Assembly: GCF_007828215.1 (NCBI RefSeq)
Contig: NZ_VIUE01000009.1
Coordinates: 62,001-126,000, forward strand
Reading direction: 5' to 3'
From: Pseudomonas sp. SJZ074
GTDB taxonomy: Bacteria > Pseudomonadota > Gammaproteobacteria > Pseudomonadales > Pseudomonadaceae
Length of the DNA: 64,000 nucleotides
The notes beneath the pieces were generated by a model. The model was not told the origin of the DNA. It did no database searches and was given only the letters and a program-made list of their open reading frames with translations. Below, one piece after another: positions 1-8,575 of this stretch (positions are counted from its first letter, which is position 1; each line of letters begins with the position of its first letter). The position numbers and the translations under genes were made by a program.

Positions 1-225
1 GCCCACGATGCCGAACTGGACGCCAGCGGCCTGAATTGTCCGTTGCCATTGCTCAAGGCCAAGCTGGAGCTCAACCGCCTGGCCAGTGGCGATGTGCTCA
101 AGGTCATCGCCACGGATGCGGGCTCCCAGCGTGATTTCCGCACCTTCGCCCGGTTGGCCGGTCATACGCTGCTGCATGAAGAAGACGATAACGGTGTCTA
201 CCGTTACTGGCTGAAGAAAGCCTGA
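1..225 (+). CDS. TusA-family sulfur carrier protein, 5' end cut by window edge
   Basis: The frame is open from the first base and reads into a small TusA/SirA-type protein. Its hallmark motif LNCPLPLLKAK contains the conserved persulfide-carrying Cys followed by Pro, and it ends KYWLKKA-like at residue 74 of what is visible. Only the first few residues are missing, given the usual length of about 80. Members relay sulfur as a Cys persulfide. The homologue at this chromosomal position in P. aeruginosa (PA1006, next to an AI-2E permease and bcp) has been linked to molybdenum/nitrate metabolism. The stop lies 30 bases before the next gene, so the two are probably co-transcribed. Confidence 0.85.
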   Translation, partial: AHDAELDASGLNCPLPLLKAKLELNRLASGDVLKVIATDAGSQRDFRTFARLAGHTLLHEEDDNGVYRYWLKKA

Positions 226-255
226 ATAACCGATGATGTTGCTTAAGGATTTTTA

Positions 256-1326
256 ATGTTCAAAGTGCTACGCGACTGGATTCAGCGCTACTTCTCCGAC
301 GAGGAAGCGGTGGTGCTGGCAGTGCTGCTATTCCTGGGGTTCACCGCTGTCCTTACCTTGGGTGGCATGCTGGCACCGGTGCTGGCGGGGATGGTGCTGG
401 CGTACCTGATGCAAGGACTGGTGACGACGCTGGAGCGCCTGCGGTTGCCCGGCACCGTGGCGGTGGGCCTGGTGTTTGCCCTGTTCATGGGGCTGTTGGT
501 GGTGTTCGTCGTATTGATCGTGCCACTGCTCTGGCATCAGTTGGTGACATTGTTCAACGAATTGCCAGGCATGCTCGCCAAATGGCAGTCCCTGCTGTTG
601 CTGCTGCCCGAGCGTTATCCGCATCTGGTATCGGACGAGCAGGTGCTCCAGACCATCGAAGTGGTGCGCGGCCAGATCGGCAAGTTCGGTCAGTGGGCTC
701 TGACATTTTCATTGTCCAGCCTGCCGCTGTTGGTGAACATCATGATTTACCTGGTGCTGGTGCCGATCCTGGTGTTTTTCTTTCTCAAGGACCGGGAAAT
801 GATCGGCCGCTGGGTTCGTGGTTACCTGCCCCGTGAGCGGGCGCTGATCACCCGGGTGGCCCAGGAGATGAATCGCCAGATCGCCAACTACATTCGCGGA
901 AAGGTCATCGAGGTGTTCATCTGCGGTGGCGTGACCTACATCGGCTTCGTGGCCCTCGGGCTCAACTACGCCGCGTTGCTGGCGCTGCTGGTGGGAGTAT
1001 CGGTGGTGGTGCCTTACGTCGGCACGGTGGTGGTGACCGTCCCGGTCGCGTTGATTGCGCTGTTCCAGTGGGGTTGGAGCGACCAGTTCATCTACCTGAT
1101 GGCAGTCTACGGAATCATCCAGACGCTGGACGGCAATGTGCTGGTGCCATTGTTGTTCTCCGAAGCGGTGAACCTGCACCCGGTGGCGATCATTTGCGCG
1201 GTGCTGTTGTTTGGTGGGTTGTGGGGATTCTGGGGGGTGTTCTTTGCGATTCCCCTGGCGACGCTGTTCAAGGCGGTGCTGGATGCGTGGCCGAGCAAGG
1301 AGCCGGTGGTGGCGCCGTTGCTCTAG
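256..1326 (+). CDS. AI-2E family transporter (PerM-like permease)
   Basis: A 356-residue integral membrane protein with about eight hydrophobic segments: a pair near residues 18-60, one at 66-95, a large soluble loop around 100-150, and several from 155 onward. This is the layout of the AI-2E exporter/PerM family, whose members are putative permeases with very varied substrates. The ATG follows an AAGGA ribosome site at a good distance. It starts 30 bases after the sulfur-carrier gene, so it likely belongs to the same transcript. The substrate cannot be told from sequence. A REP inverted pair follows and separates it from the convergent bcp gene. Confidence 0.85.
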   Translation: MFKVLRDWIQRYFSDEEAVVLAVLLFLGFTAVLTLGGMLAPVLAGMVLAYLMQGLVTTLERLRLPGTVAVGLVFALFMGLLVVFVVLIVPLLWHQLVTLFNELPGMLAKWQSLLLLLPERYPHLVSDEQVLQTIEVVRGQIGKFGQWALTFSLSSLPLLVNIMIYLVLVPILVFFFLKDREMIGRWVRGYLPRERALITRVAQEMNRQIANYIRGKVIEVFICGGVTYIGFVALGLNYAALLALLVGVSVVVPYVGTVVVTVPVALIALFQWGWSDQFIYLMAVYGIIQTLDGNVLVPLLFSEAVNLHPVAIICAVLLFGGLWGFWGVFFAIPLATLFKAVLDAWPSKEPVVAPLL

Positions 1327-1349
1327 CTGACTTATCAGGTGAGGCTGAT

Positions 1350-1423
1350 GGCCCCATTGCGAGCAGGCTCGCTCCCACATGGATTGTGTAGGACCCTGGA
1401 GCGAGCCTGCTCGCGATGGGGCC
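1350..1423. repeat. REP inverted doublet (GAGCAGGCTCGCTCC type)
   Basis: Two arms of about 26 bases, 1350-1375 and 1398-1423, are near-perfect reverse complements containing the GCGAGCAGGCTCGCTCC core. They are separated by 22 bases and lie between the 3' ends of the convergent permease and bcp genes. This is the typical position for a Pseudomonas REP doublet, which may also act as a bidirectional transcription stop. Confidence 0.85.
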
Positions 1424-1442
1424 CGACAGGCAATAAAAAGCC

Positions 1443-1916
1443 TCAGGCCTTATCGAGCGCCTGCGCCGCCGCCAGTACGGCATCCACATGCCCGGGCACT
1501 TTCACCCCGCGCCATTCCTGGCGCAGCACGCCGTTCTTGTCGATCAGGAACGTGCTGCGATCCACGCCCAGGTATTCCTTGCCATAAAGCTTTTTCAGCT
1601 TGATCACATCGAACAACTGGCAGATGGCTTCGTCCTTGTCGCTGATCAGCTCGAACGGAAATTCCTGCTTGCACTTGAAGTTCTCGTGGGACTTGAGGCT
1701 GTCCCGGGAGACGCCGAACACTTCGGTGTTGGCTGCCTTGAACTGTGCGTACTGGTCACGAAAGCCTTGGCCTTCGGTGGTGCAACCCGGGGTGCTGTCC
1801 TTCGGGTAGAAGTAGATCACCACCTGCTGGCCTTTCAGGGCGGCGAGGTTGATGGTCTGCCCGCTGGTGGCGGGCGCCTGGAAATCGGTAACCGGCTGGT
1901 CGATGGCAACGGCCAT
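1443..1916 (-). CDS. bcp: Thiol peroxidase of the Bcp/PrxQ family
   Basis: A 157-residue peroxiredoxin that reduces hydrogen and alkyl hydroperoxides in the cytoplasm. The active-site motif DSTPGCTTEG is clear, with the peroxidatic Cys at residue 45. The resolving Cys found five residues later in E. coli Bcp is replaced here (Gln at residue 50), so this copy probably works as a 1-Cys enzyme or resolves with another thiol. The start has an AAGGAAG ribosome site. The gene lies 10 bases downstream of gcvR on the same strand, so the two form an operon, the conserved arrangement in Pseudomonas. Confidence 0.93.
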   Translation of the reverse strand: MAVAIDQPVTDFQAPATSGQTINLAALKGQQVVIYFYPKDSTPGCTTEGQGFRDQYAQFKAANTEVFGVSRDSLKSHENFKCKQEFPFELISDKDEAICQLFDVIKLKKLYGKEYLGVDRSTFLIDKNGVLRQEWRGVKVPGHVDAVLAAAQALDKA

Positions 1917-1926
1917 GGGCGCTTCC

Positions 1927-2487
1927 TTACATTGGGTTTTGTGGGCGCCACGGTTCGATCAGCGCGTCCAGGTTCATCGCGTCGGCGAAGTCCAGGAACT
2001 GATCGCGCAGCCAACTGATCTGGGTGCCGGCCGGCAGGGTCACGGTAAACGTGGCGTTGAGCATGGTGCCACCGGTCTGCGGCGCCTGGTAGGTGTCGCA
2101 GGTGAGGTTCTCCAGCTCGACATGGTGGTCCATGAAGAACTGGCACAGCTCGTTGATGATGTCCGGCCGGTAGGCCGAGCTCACATAGGCCACGTATGGC
2201 AGGGCCTGCGGACGGTTTTCCAGCGCGGCGCTGCGCACCACGTTGACGGTGAAGGTGTGCTTCTTGGCCAGTACCGGCAGGCTGCCTTCCAGGCGGGCCA
2301 GGGCATCCCAGCTGCCGGAAACCTCAAGCACGAGCGCACTGCATTCGCCGTGGCGGGTCAAGCGTGAGGTCACGACGGCGCAGCGGTTTTCATGGCTGGC
2401 GCGGCACAGGACGTTGGTCAGCTCCATGGGGTTGGCGCCGAGGGCACTGATGACAAGGAATTGTTCGCGGACTGTGGGGGTGGACAT
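1927..2487 (-). CDS. Glycine cleavage system regulatory protein GcvR-type (two ACT domains)
   Basis: A 186-residue protein made of two ACT-like domains (about residues 8-85 and 95-175). It begins with the family pattern REQFLVISALGAN. Such proteins sense glycine and, in E. coli, GcvR binds GcvA to repress gcvTHP; in Pseudomonas the role is inferred. An AGGA site lies eleven bases before the ATG. It is the first gene of a two-gene operon with bcp and is divergent from dapA across a 314-base gap. Confidence 0.85.
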   Translation of the reverse strand: MSTPTVREQFLVISALGANPMELTNVLCRASHENRCAVVTSRLTRHGECSALVLEVSGSWDALARLEGSLPVLAKKHTFTVNVVRSAALENRPQALPYVAYVSSAYRPDIINELCQFFMDHHVELENLTCDTYQAPQTGGTMLNATFTVTLPAGTQISWLRDQFLDFADAMNLDALIEPWRPQNPM

Positions 2488-2801
2488 GCAGCATTCCTAA
2501 AGCGATGAGCGGTCGATACCTGAGCTTCCCTGCGGGCGCCGGCCTGTGAAAACGAACGACTCAAGCCCTGCGTCTGGGATTGCGCGGCATTCCGCAACAG
2601 CGGGGAATACGCCAGAACAAACGCAGGATCGGGGCTTGTGGCGACGAAAACGGAGGCTGGGAACCGGCCTGTGAGCGTGTCGGTACCGATCAAAGTCTGA
2701 AGGGTAGCGAAAACCATCGCCAAGGGGAATGGGAGTTCGCTTGTACAAGCATCTTGGCGCCAGTACCATTACGGCTCTCTTTTTCCGGCAGGAGCGGTTT
2801 C
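2488..2801. other. Divergent intergenic region between gcvR and dapA
   Basis: 314 bases with no credible gene. An in-frame extension upstream of dapA exists but has no ribosome site and is not conserved-looking. The region must hold promoters for both gcvR-bcp and the dapA operon. Confidence 0.6.
2741..2769 (+). promoter_or_regulatory. Possible sigma-70 promoter of the dapA operon
   Basis: TTGTAC (2741-2746) and TACCAT (2764-2769) are separated by 17 bases and lie 32 bases before the dapA start. The match to consensus is only moderate (3/6 and 4/6), so this is a suggestion from position and spacing. Confidence 0.3.
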
Positions 2802-3680
2802 ATGATTGCGGGCAGTATGGTGGCACTGGTCACACCCATGGATGCACAAGGGCGTCTTGACTGGGCCAGCCTCAGCAAACTCGTGGACTTCCACCTTGAA
2901 AACGGCACCCATGCCATCGTTGCCGTCGGCACCACCGGCGAGTCGGCGACCCTCGATGTCAACGAGCACATCGAAGTCATCTGTGCCGTGGTCAAGCAGG
3001 TCAACGGTCGCATTCCCGTAATCGCCGGTACTGGCGCCAATTCGACCCGCGAAGCCGTCGAGCTGACCCGCAACGCCAAGGAAGCCGGTGCCGACGCCTG
3101 CCTGCTCGTCGTTCCATACTACAACCGGCCGACCCAGGAAGGCCTGTACCAGCACTTCAAGCACATTGCCGAAGCGGTCGACATCCCGCAGATCCTCTAT
3201 AACGTCCCTGGCCGCACCTCCTGCGACATGCAGGCCGAGACCGTGATCCGCCTGTCTACCGTCCCGAACATCATCGGCATCAAGGAAGCCACCGGCGACC
3301 TGAAGCGTGCCAAGGCCATCCTCGATGGCGTGGACAAGGACTTCATCGTGCTGTCCGGTGACGATCCGACTGCGGTTGAGCTGATCCTGATGGGCGGCAA
3401 GGGCAACATCTCCGTCACCGCCAACGTCGCGCCGCGGGAAATGGCCGACCTGTGCGAGGCCGCGCTCAAGGGCGACGCCGAGACCGCACGGGCCATCAAC
3501 GAAAAACTGATGCCGCTGCACAAGGACCTGTTCATCGAGGCCAACCCGATCCCGGTGAAGTGGGCGCTGGTGGAAATGGGCCTGATGCACGAAGGCATCC
3601 GCCTGCCACTCACCTGGCTGAGCAACGCCTGTCACGAACCGCTGCGGCAGGCCATGCGCCAGTCCGGCGTCCTGGTTTAA
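2802..3680 (+). CDS. dapA: 4-hydroxy-tetrahydrodipicolinate synthase
   Basis: Condenses pyruvate with aspartate semialdehyde in the lysine/diaminopimelate pathway. The length of 292 residues equals the E. coli enzyme. Visible features are the N-terminal [10 protein letters not shown], the GTTGE substrate loop, the LYNVPGRT segment with the catalytic Tyr, and IGIKEATGD with the Schiff-base Lys. The ATG at 2802 is preceded by GGAG and gives the family length; a longer in-frame reading back to 2580 is not credible. It is the first gene of a run dapA-bamC-MBL-purC with gaps of 17, 4 and 28 bases. Confidence 0.97.
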   Translation: MIAGSMVALVTPMDAQGRLDWASLSKLVDFHLENGTHAIVAVGTTGESATLDVNEHIEVICAVVKQVNGRIPVIAGTGANSTREAVELTRNAKEAGADACLLVVPYYNRPTQEGLYQHFKHIAEAVDIPQILYNVPGRTSCDMQAETVIRLSTVPNIIGIKEATGDLKRAKAILDGVDKDFIVLSGDDPTAVELILMGGKGNISVTANVAPREMADLCEAALKGDAETARAINEKLMPLHKDLFIEANPIPVKWALVEMGLMHEGIRLPLTWLSNACHEPLRQAMRQSGVLV

Positions 3681-3697
3681 TTGAGGAAGTACACCGC

Positions 3698-4813
3698 ATG
3701 AAGCGAATTGCCGGACTTTCCGCACTTGCCTTGATTATCTCCAGCACCAGTGGCTGTGGGTGGATCTGGGGGCCGGAAGGTTATTTCCGCGATCGTGGTA
3801 GCGATTACCTGAACGCGCAACAGACTGCACCGATGCAACTGCCGCCGGATGTCCATGTCGCCAAGCGCCTGGATCCGCTGCTGCCGATCCCGCGTAACGT
3901 GGCCGACGACACCGTCAAAGGCGAATACGAGGTTCCTCGTCCACAGCCGCTGTCGGCCATCGCCGATGCCAGCGACTACACCCTGCAGAAGAGCGGTGAT
4001 TCACGTTGGGTCATGGCCCAGCACCCTCCGGCCGAAGTCTGGCCCGTGGCGATCCAGTTCTTTCAGGACAACGGTTTCCGCATTGATGAACAGCGCCCGC
4101 AGACTGGCGAGTTCACCACCACCTGGCAACACGCCGATGAGTTGTCCGCCGCCATGGGCAAGCGCCTGAGTGCCGCCGGCGTCGCCAGCGACAGCGAGTC
4201 CCGCGTGCGGGTGCGTATCGAGCCGGGCGTGCAGCGCAACACCAGTGAAGTCTATGTGGTCAGCGCCGAGCGACCTGCCGGCAGCACCGCCGACGTGGCC
4301 TTCACCAACCGTTCGGTCAATACCGGTCTCGACGCTGCGCTGGTGGACGACATGCTTGCGAGCATGACCCGTTCCGCCGAGCAGGGCGGTTCGGTTTCGA
4401 TGCTGGCTTCCCGTGATTTCGACACGCCGAATCGTGTCAGCCTGACCGAAGACGGCAGCGGCAACCCGGTGCTCAACGTCGGCTCCGACCTGGACCGTGC
4501 GTGGTCGAGTGTTGGCCGCGCGCTGGAGCAGGGCGAATGGCGGGTTGAAGACATCAACCGCAGCTTGGGCCTGTACTACATCAACCTCGCCGAAAAAGCC
4601 GAGAAGAAAGACGAGAAGCCCGGCTTCTTCAGTGGTCTGTTTGGCGGCAAGCCGAACAAGGAAGAAATCGAGGCTCGCGCCGAGCGCTATCAGGTTCGCC
4701 TGAGCAAGGTGGGCGACAACGTCCAGGTGACCGTCGAGAAAAACATCAACACCGTGGCGCCGGCCGAAGTGGCCCGCAAGGTGTTGGGTATGATTCAGGA
4801 CAACCTGGGCTGA
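3698..4813 (+). CDS. bamC: Outer membrane assembly lipoprotein BamC
   Basis: A 371-residue lipoprotein component of the BAM beta-barrel assembly complex (formerly NlpB). The signal peptide [20 protein letters not shown] ends in a lipobox with the acylated Cys at residue 20. This is followed by the conserved unstructured stretch including [18 protein letters not shown] and two helix-grip domains. The segment [20 protein letters not shown] is a Pseudomonas-type linker within the C-terminal domain. The start is 17 bases after the dapA stop with a GAGGAAG ribosome site. The dapA-bamC linkage is also seen in E. coli. Confidence 0.95.
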   Translation: MKRIAGLSALALIISSTSGCGWIWGPEGYFRDRGSDYLNAQQTAPMQLPPDVHVAKRLDPLLPIPRNVADDTVKGEYEVPRPQPLSAIADASDYTLQKSGDSRWVMAQHPPAEVWPVAIQFFQDNGFRIDEQRPQTGEFTTTWQHADELSAAMGKRLSAAGVASDSESRVRVRIEPGVQRNTSEVYVVSAERPAGSTADVAFTNRSVNTGLDAALVDDMLASMTRSAEQGGSVSMLASRDFDTPNRVSLTEDGSGNPVLNVGSDLDRAWSSVGRALEQGEWRVEDINRSLGLYYINLAEKAEKKDEKPGFFSGLFGGKPNKEEIEARAERYQVRLSKVGDNVQVTVEKNINTVAPAEVARKVLGMIQDNLG

Positions 4814-4817
4814 TCCG

Positions 4818-5576
4818 ATGCGTTTTGCCGTTCTCGGCAGCGGTAGCCAGGGGAACGGCACGCTGGTAGCCAGCGCCGGTACGTATGTGCTGGTCGACTG
4901 CGGCTTCTCCCTGCGGGAAACCGAGAAACGCCTGCTGCGCCTGGGTGTGCATCCGGCGCAACTGAACGCGATACTCGTGACCCACGAACATGCCGACCAC
5001 GTGCATGGCGTGGGTTTGCTGTCCCGGCGCTACAATCTGCCGGTCTACCTCAGCCGCGGAACGCTGGAGGGCTTGCGCAAACCCATCGAGCCAGCCGGTT
5101 TCGTGGCCGGTGGCGAGCAATTGCGCATTGGCGCCCTGGACATCGACGTGGTCAGCGTGGCCCACGATGCCCGGGAACCGACGCAGTATGTGTTCAGCGA
5201 TGGCGAGCGGCGTTTCGGTTTGTTGACCGACCTGGGATCGTATTGCGACAGGGTCATGGACAGTTATCGGGACCTCGATGCTTTGATGATCGAGTCCAAC
5301 CATTGCCGTGACATGCTGGCAAGTGGGTACTACCCGTACTTCCTCAAGCAGCGGGTGGGCGGGGAACATGGACATTTGAACAACCACCAGGCGGCGTACC
5401 TGGTGGCCGAGTTGGGCTGGCAAGGCCTGCAACACCTGGTCCTGGCCCATCTGAGCAGCAAGAACAACCTGCCGCAGCTGGCCCGGCAATGTTTTGTCGA
5501 CACCCTCGGGTGCGACCCGGACTGGCTGCAACTGGCCGATCAAGATTCAGGGCTCGACTGGCGACATATCGCCTAG
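4818..5576 (+). CDS. MBL-fold metallo-hydrolase (YycJ-like)
   Basis: A 252-residue metallo-beta-lactamase-fold hydrolase. The metal-binding motif THEHADHVHG lies near residues 55-64, later ligands appear in SVAHDA and in the LLTDLG and ESNHC segments, and the protein opens with FAVLGSGSQGNGT as in YycJ/WalJ-type single-stranded-DNA nucleases. The substrate in Pseudomonas is not established. It starts four bases after bamC and precedes purC, the same order as in P. aeruginosa. Confidence 0.88.
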   Translation: MRFAVLGSGSQGNGTLVASAGTYVLVDCGFSLRETEKRLLRLGVHPAQLNAILVTHEHADHVHGVGLLSRRYNLPVYLSRGTLEGLRKPIEPAGFVAGGEQLRIGALDIDVVSVAHDAREPTQYVFSDGERRFGLLTDLGSYCDRVMDSYRDLDALMIESNHCRDMLASGYYPYFLKQRVGGEHGHLNNHQAAYLVAELGWQGLQHLVLAHLSSKNNLPQLARQCFVDTLGCDPDWLQLADQDSGLDWRHIA

Positions 5577-5604
5577 CCCATCTACTTAGCAAGCGGAGCC
5601 CATC

Positions 5605-6318
5605 ATGGAAAAACGTGAAGAACTCTACCGCGGCAAAGCCAAATCGGTTTACAAGACCGACGACGCCGACCGCTTGATCCTGCTGTTTCGCAACGACACC
5701 TCGGCGTTCGACGGCAAGCGCATCGAACAACTGGACCGCAAGGGCATGGTGAACAACAAGTTCAACGCCTTCATCATGCAGAAACTCGAAGCCGCCGGCG
5801 TGCCGACCCAGTTCGACAAGCTGCTGGGCGACAACGAGTGCCTGGTCAAGAAACTGGACATGATCCCGGTGGAATGCGTCGTGCGTAACTACGCCGCCGG
5901 CAGCCTGGTCAAGCGCCTGGGTGTGGAAGAGGGCATGAAGCTCAACCCTTACACCTTCGAACTGTTCCTGAAGGACGACGCCAAGGGCGACCCGTTCATC
6001 AACGAATCCCACGTCGTGGCATTCGGTTGGGGCACCGCCGAGCAACTGGCGCGTATGAAAGAGCTGTCCCTCAAGGTCAACGAAGTGCTGAGCAAGCTGT
6101 TCGACGACGCCGGCCTGCTGCTGGTGGACTTCAAGCTTGAGTTCGGCGTGTTCAGCGATGGCTCCATCGTCCTGGGCGACGAATTCAGCCCGGATGGTTG
6201 CCGCCTCTGGGACAAGGCCACCAAGAAAAAGATGGACAAGGACCGCTTCCGCCAGGGCCTCGGTGACGTCATCGAAGCCTACGAAGAAGTTGCCCAACGT
6301 CTGGGTGTGCCGCTGTAA
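5605..6318 (+). CDS. purC: Phosphoribosylaminoimidazole-succinocarboxamide synthase
   Basis: Catalyses the ATP-dependent joining of aspartate to CAIR in purine biosynthesis. The 237-residue length matches bacterial PurC. Recognisable segments are [14 protein letters not shown] at the N-terminus (ATP loop), the [20 protein letters not shown] motif, and [13 protein letters not shown] lies seven bases before the ATG. It is the last gene of the dapA run, and tRNA-Ser follows 83 bases later. Confidence 0.97.
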   Translation: MEKREELYRGKAKSVYKTDDADRLILLFRNDTSAFDGKRIEQLDRKGMVNNKFNAFIMQKLEAAGVPTQFDKLLGDNECLVKKLDMIPVECVVRNYAAGSLVKRLGVEEGMKLNPYTFELFLKDDAKGDPFINESHVVAFGWGTAEQLARMKELSLKVNEVLSKLFDDAGLLLVDFKLEFGVFSDGSIVLGDEFSPDGCRLWDKATKKKMDKDRFRQGLGDVIEAYEEVAQRLGVPL

Positions 6319-6382
6319 TCGACGCAAGCATCTGATAGCACGGAAAAAAATTCGCTCGGGGGTTCGCTTCCGGCGAATGTGC

Positions 6383-6397
6383 TGGTATGATGCGCGC
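6383..6397 (+). promoter_or_regulatory. Extended -10 promoter element of tRNA-Ser with GC-rich discriminator
   Basis: TGG-TATGAT (6383-6391) reads as an extended -10, with TATGAT matching five of six consensus bases. It is followed at once by GCGCGCC, the GC-rich discriminator usual for stable-RNA promoters under stringent control. The expected -35 (TTCGCT, 17 bases upstream) is poor. Confidence 0.5.
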
Positions 6398-6401
6398 CAC
6401 T

Positions 6402-6491
6402 GGAGAGATGCCGGAGTGGCCGAACGGGACGGATTCGAAATCCGTTGTACTGGCGACAGTACCTAGGGTTCAAATCCCTATCTCTCCGCCA
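6402..6491 (+). tRNA. tRNA-Ser(CGA)
   Basis: A 90-base class II tRNA. The acceptor arms GGAGAGA and TCTCTCC pair. The anticodon stem ACGGA/TCCGT encloses loop TTCGAAA with anticodon CGA at 6436-6438. A long variable arm follows, the T arm contains GGTTCAAATCC, and CCA is encoded at 6489-6491. It marks the end of the core block; everything downstream up to about 22.9 kb looks accessory. Confidence 0.97.
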
Positions 6492-6499
6492 CTATACGT

Positions 6500-6535
6500 A
6501 AAGCCCCGTAGACTCAGGTCACGGGGCTTTTTTGT
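6500..6535 (+). terminator. Rho-independent terminator after tRNA-Ser
   Basis: AAGCCCCGT and ACGGGGCTT form a strong stem around a loop of about eleven bases, followed directly by a T-run. It begins nine bases after the tRNA 3' end. Confidence 0.88.
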
Positions 6536-6697
6536 GGAAGAAATTCTACATAGAGATTCTACGTAAAATAACTGTCGTTACAGGCACTCTTTGCGCTTCT
6601 ACTGTGTCAGCAGCCAGCTGCGCCAGTTCTACATCAGGTCCCTCCACCCCGGATTGAGAATACGGAGGGATGATCAGCATCATCATCTTGACTTTCA

Positions 6698-6713
6698 GTA
6701 TCCAACTGGATAC
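6698..6713. promoter_or_regulatory. Palindromic operator of the toxin-antitoxin operon
   Basis: GTATCCA-AC-TGGATAC is a perfect seven-base inverted repeat with a two-base centre, ending nine bases before the toxin start. A TTGACT -35-like element at 6688-6693 lies just upstream, so binding here would block transcription. This is where an HTH antitoxin would be expected to autorepress. Confidence 0.55.
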
Positions 6714-6722
6714 GGTTCGCCC

Positions 6723-7016
6723 ATGAATTATCTCATCCAGCAAACACAGATGTTTACTGCCTGGCATTCATCGGTTCGTGATCTGCGAGCGAAAATCGCT
6801 ATCGCCCGCCGCATTGATCGCGCCGCATCAGGTAACTTGGGCGATGTGAAACCTGTGGGTGATGGTGTTTCAGAGTTGCGTGTGGATGTAGGCGCTGGCT
6901 ACCGGGTCTATTTCACCATGCGCGGTGGAGTAGTCATCGTGCTACTGGCCGGGGGCGATAAGTCCTCACAAAGTGCTGATATCCGGCGAGCGAAGAAATT
7001 GGCAAAGGAGATTTGA
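6723..7016 (+). CDS. RelE/ParE-family type II toxin
   Basis: A 97-residue protein of the RelE/ParE fold as found in toxin-first addiction modules. Features are an N-terminal helix pair with WHSSVRDLRAKIAIARRIDR, then GNLGDVKPVGDGVSELRVD, the strand GYRVYFT, and the C-terminal VVIVLLAGGDKSSQSADI. This pattern is usual for the family paired with HTH antidotes. Members are mostly mRNA interferases or gyrase poisons; which activity applies here cannot be said. The antitoxin gene follows two bases after the stop. The start has no good ribosome site, but it is the only one that gives the family N-terminus. Confidence 0.85.
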   Translation: MNYLIQQTQMFTAWHSSVRDLRAKIAIARRIDRAASGNLGDVKPVGDGVSELRVDVGAGYRVYFTMRGGVVIVLLAGGDKSSQSADIRRAKKLAKEI

Positions 7017-7018
7017 GC

Positions 7019-7327
7019 ATGAGCCAACATCTGACGACATTCGACATGGCGGCACTACTCGATAGCGACGAAGCGATCAGTGAATACCTTTCTCAGGTGT
7101 TGGCTGATGGTGATAGCGAGGAGTTTCTCCGAGCGATCGGCTATGTAGCCAAGGCCCGAGGCATGGCGCAGATCGCTAAAGACTCCGGCATGGGACGAGA
7201 AAGCTTATACAAGGCATTCGCCCCCGGATCAAAACCGAGATTCGATACCGTACTCAAGGTCATTCATGCGCTAGGCATTGATCTTCATGCGCAGCCTGGG
7301 CATGCGGCTAGTCATTCACCTGTCTGA
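7019..7327 (+). CDS. HTH antitoxin (addiction module antidote family)
   Basis: A 102-residue antidote. It starts MSQHLTTFDMAALLDSDEAI, then a helix-turn-helix at about residues 52-88 (MAQIAKDSGMGRESLYKAF with the following helix KPRFDTVLKVIHALG). It neutralises the preceding RelE-type toxin and likely represses the operon through the palindrome at 6698-6713. The ATG at 7019 has GGAG eight bases upstream; a TTG six bases earlier would sit too close to that site. Base composition is less GC-rich than the flanking core genes, which fits acquisition. Confidence 0.87.
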   Translation: MSQHLTTFDMAALLDSDEAISEYLSQVLADGDSEEFLRAIGYVAKARGMAQIAKDSGMGRESLYKAFAPGSKPRFDTVLKVIHALGIDLHAQPGHAASHSPV

Positions 7328-7420
7328 AGAGTGGATCAGACAGCGGAGACTGGGAGCAGGCCACGATGTGAGTTCATCTGTAATCAGCCTGCTTCTAATC
7401 GTGGTCTGTCCCCCAACACT

Positions 7421-7621
7421 CTAGCCTTCTTGAAGCTCGCGGCGACGATTGTTGTCTGCCTGATTGCGAATTGCTTGAATTCGCTGCAACAGGCCGCGAG
7501 GGATGGGCTGGATACCTTCAGGATTTTCATTGATATCCCTATCAAGCAGATCAATGAACTCGATACCTGCTTGAATGCCCGCCTTTCTTTCGGTAAACGA
7601 GACGACATTGCCTTTAAACAT
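7421..7621 (-). CDS. Small hypothetical protein, 66 residues
   Basis: A short basic, helix-rich protein beginning MFKGNVVSFTERKAGIQAG and ending in a charged helix (LLQRIQAIRNQADNNRRREL). I do not recognise a family. The ATG at 7621 is chosen because GGAGAG lies five bases before it; the frame is open 20 codons further upstream but without a ribosome site. It is convergent with the toxin-antitoxin pair and lies in the same AT-richer accessory stretch, so it may be an orphan antitoxin-like or phage-derived remnant, but nothing proves it. Confidence 0.5.
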   Translation of the reverse strand: MFKGNVVSFTERKAGIQAGIEFIDLLDRDINENPEGIQPIPRGLLQRIQAIRNQADNNRRRELQEG

Positions 7622-7944
7622 GACTTCTCTCCATCGCAAGTTTTCCTGCATTTTTAGCAAGGCATGGCCTGAACGCTTCATGGCGGGCTAACTTTATTGG
7701 GCATCTCCCTTATTCTTTAGTTTTAACCGGCAGTACGCCATAGGCGCTTTTTTTCGTGTTTGGTAAAGCAGATCCAGACACCCCTTGCGAACCGCCTTGC
7801 GCGGTTACGGCTTTCGCCGCTGGGAAGCGCTCTATCTCATCTGGTCAGTCGCTTAGAAGAAATAAACCTAGAGAGATTGAAAGGCACGTCAATCGATTCT
7901 TCCGCCCCGCCGCCGAAGTTGGGCCCGCAAAGGGCCCTATGACA

Positions 7945-8211
7945 CTAAGCAGGCTCTGCATCCAATCGTCGGGCGACAACATCCAGCACATCGCAGCCGT
8001 CTCTCAATGGAATGCAGCATAACTGCGCAAAATCCTGAAGGATGACCGAGTCGCTGGGGATATCACCTCGCATCGCGAGGTTTTCTAAAAATTGGGTGAC
8101 AGCGCGAATTCTATAACCTGCCGTATCCAACAAAACGTGCAAGGGAGCGGTCGTGTCGACGAACAGCGGTTGATCGTCGGCGTTACTGGTAAGAGCCATG
8201 TATCGATTCAT
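7945..8211 (-). CDS. Small hypothetical protein, possibly DUF3077-like, 88 residues
   Basis: The visible pattern PLFVDTTAPLHVLLDTAGY, then a helix AVTQFLENLAMRGD, then a C-terminal helix (LRDGCDVLDVVARRLDAE), resembles the small DUF3077-type proteins that Pseudomonas genomes carry in many copies. The resemblance is by eye only. The start at 8211 is chosen because GGAG lies six bases upstream; the frame continues open for 55 more codons without support. Function unknown. No gene is close enough to be a clear operon partner. Confidence 0.5.
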   Translation of the reverse strand: MNRYMALTSNADDQPLFVDTTAPLHVLLDTAGYRIRAVTQFLENLAMRGDIPSDSVILQDFAQLCCIPLRDGCDVLDVVARRLDAEPA

Positions 8212-8575
8212 TTCAAACTCCATTTGATTGAAGACCTTCTTATCGTCGCCAAACGAAAAAGGTGGTAGCCGTACGTGGGTTGGCGAACCGGGACAAATGG
8301 TAAAACCGGCAGATCCGAAGATCTCCCACGCACAGCCACCGAAGAGCAGCATATTGCGCACAGAGGCGTTCCGCAAATTAACGGAGGCTTCTGCACATTT
8401 GTCATCGGGTCGCCAAACCCAAATCGTCCTTAAAGACGACGCATGAACTATAGGGTTGTTCTACAGAAACCATCAATTGAATGATGTGTAAGAAGAGTCT
8501 TGGAGTTGTGTAGGTTGGGGATGTAAGAAAATTATTTGCGAGCATTCTTAGTACAGAATGCGATATCCCTGCCCA
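8212..8575. other. Gene-free stretch
   Basis: 364 AT-richer bases between the start of the small 88-residue gene and the stop of the DUF4132-type gene. Open frames here lack ribosome sites and recognisable content. The region must hold the promoter of the small gene. Confidence 0.5.

Noticed and set aside
2580..2801. In-frame extension of dapA
   Set aside because: The extra 74 residues have no ribosome site and no family match; the ATG at 2802 gives the exact E. coli length.
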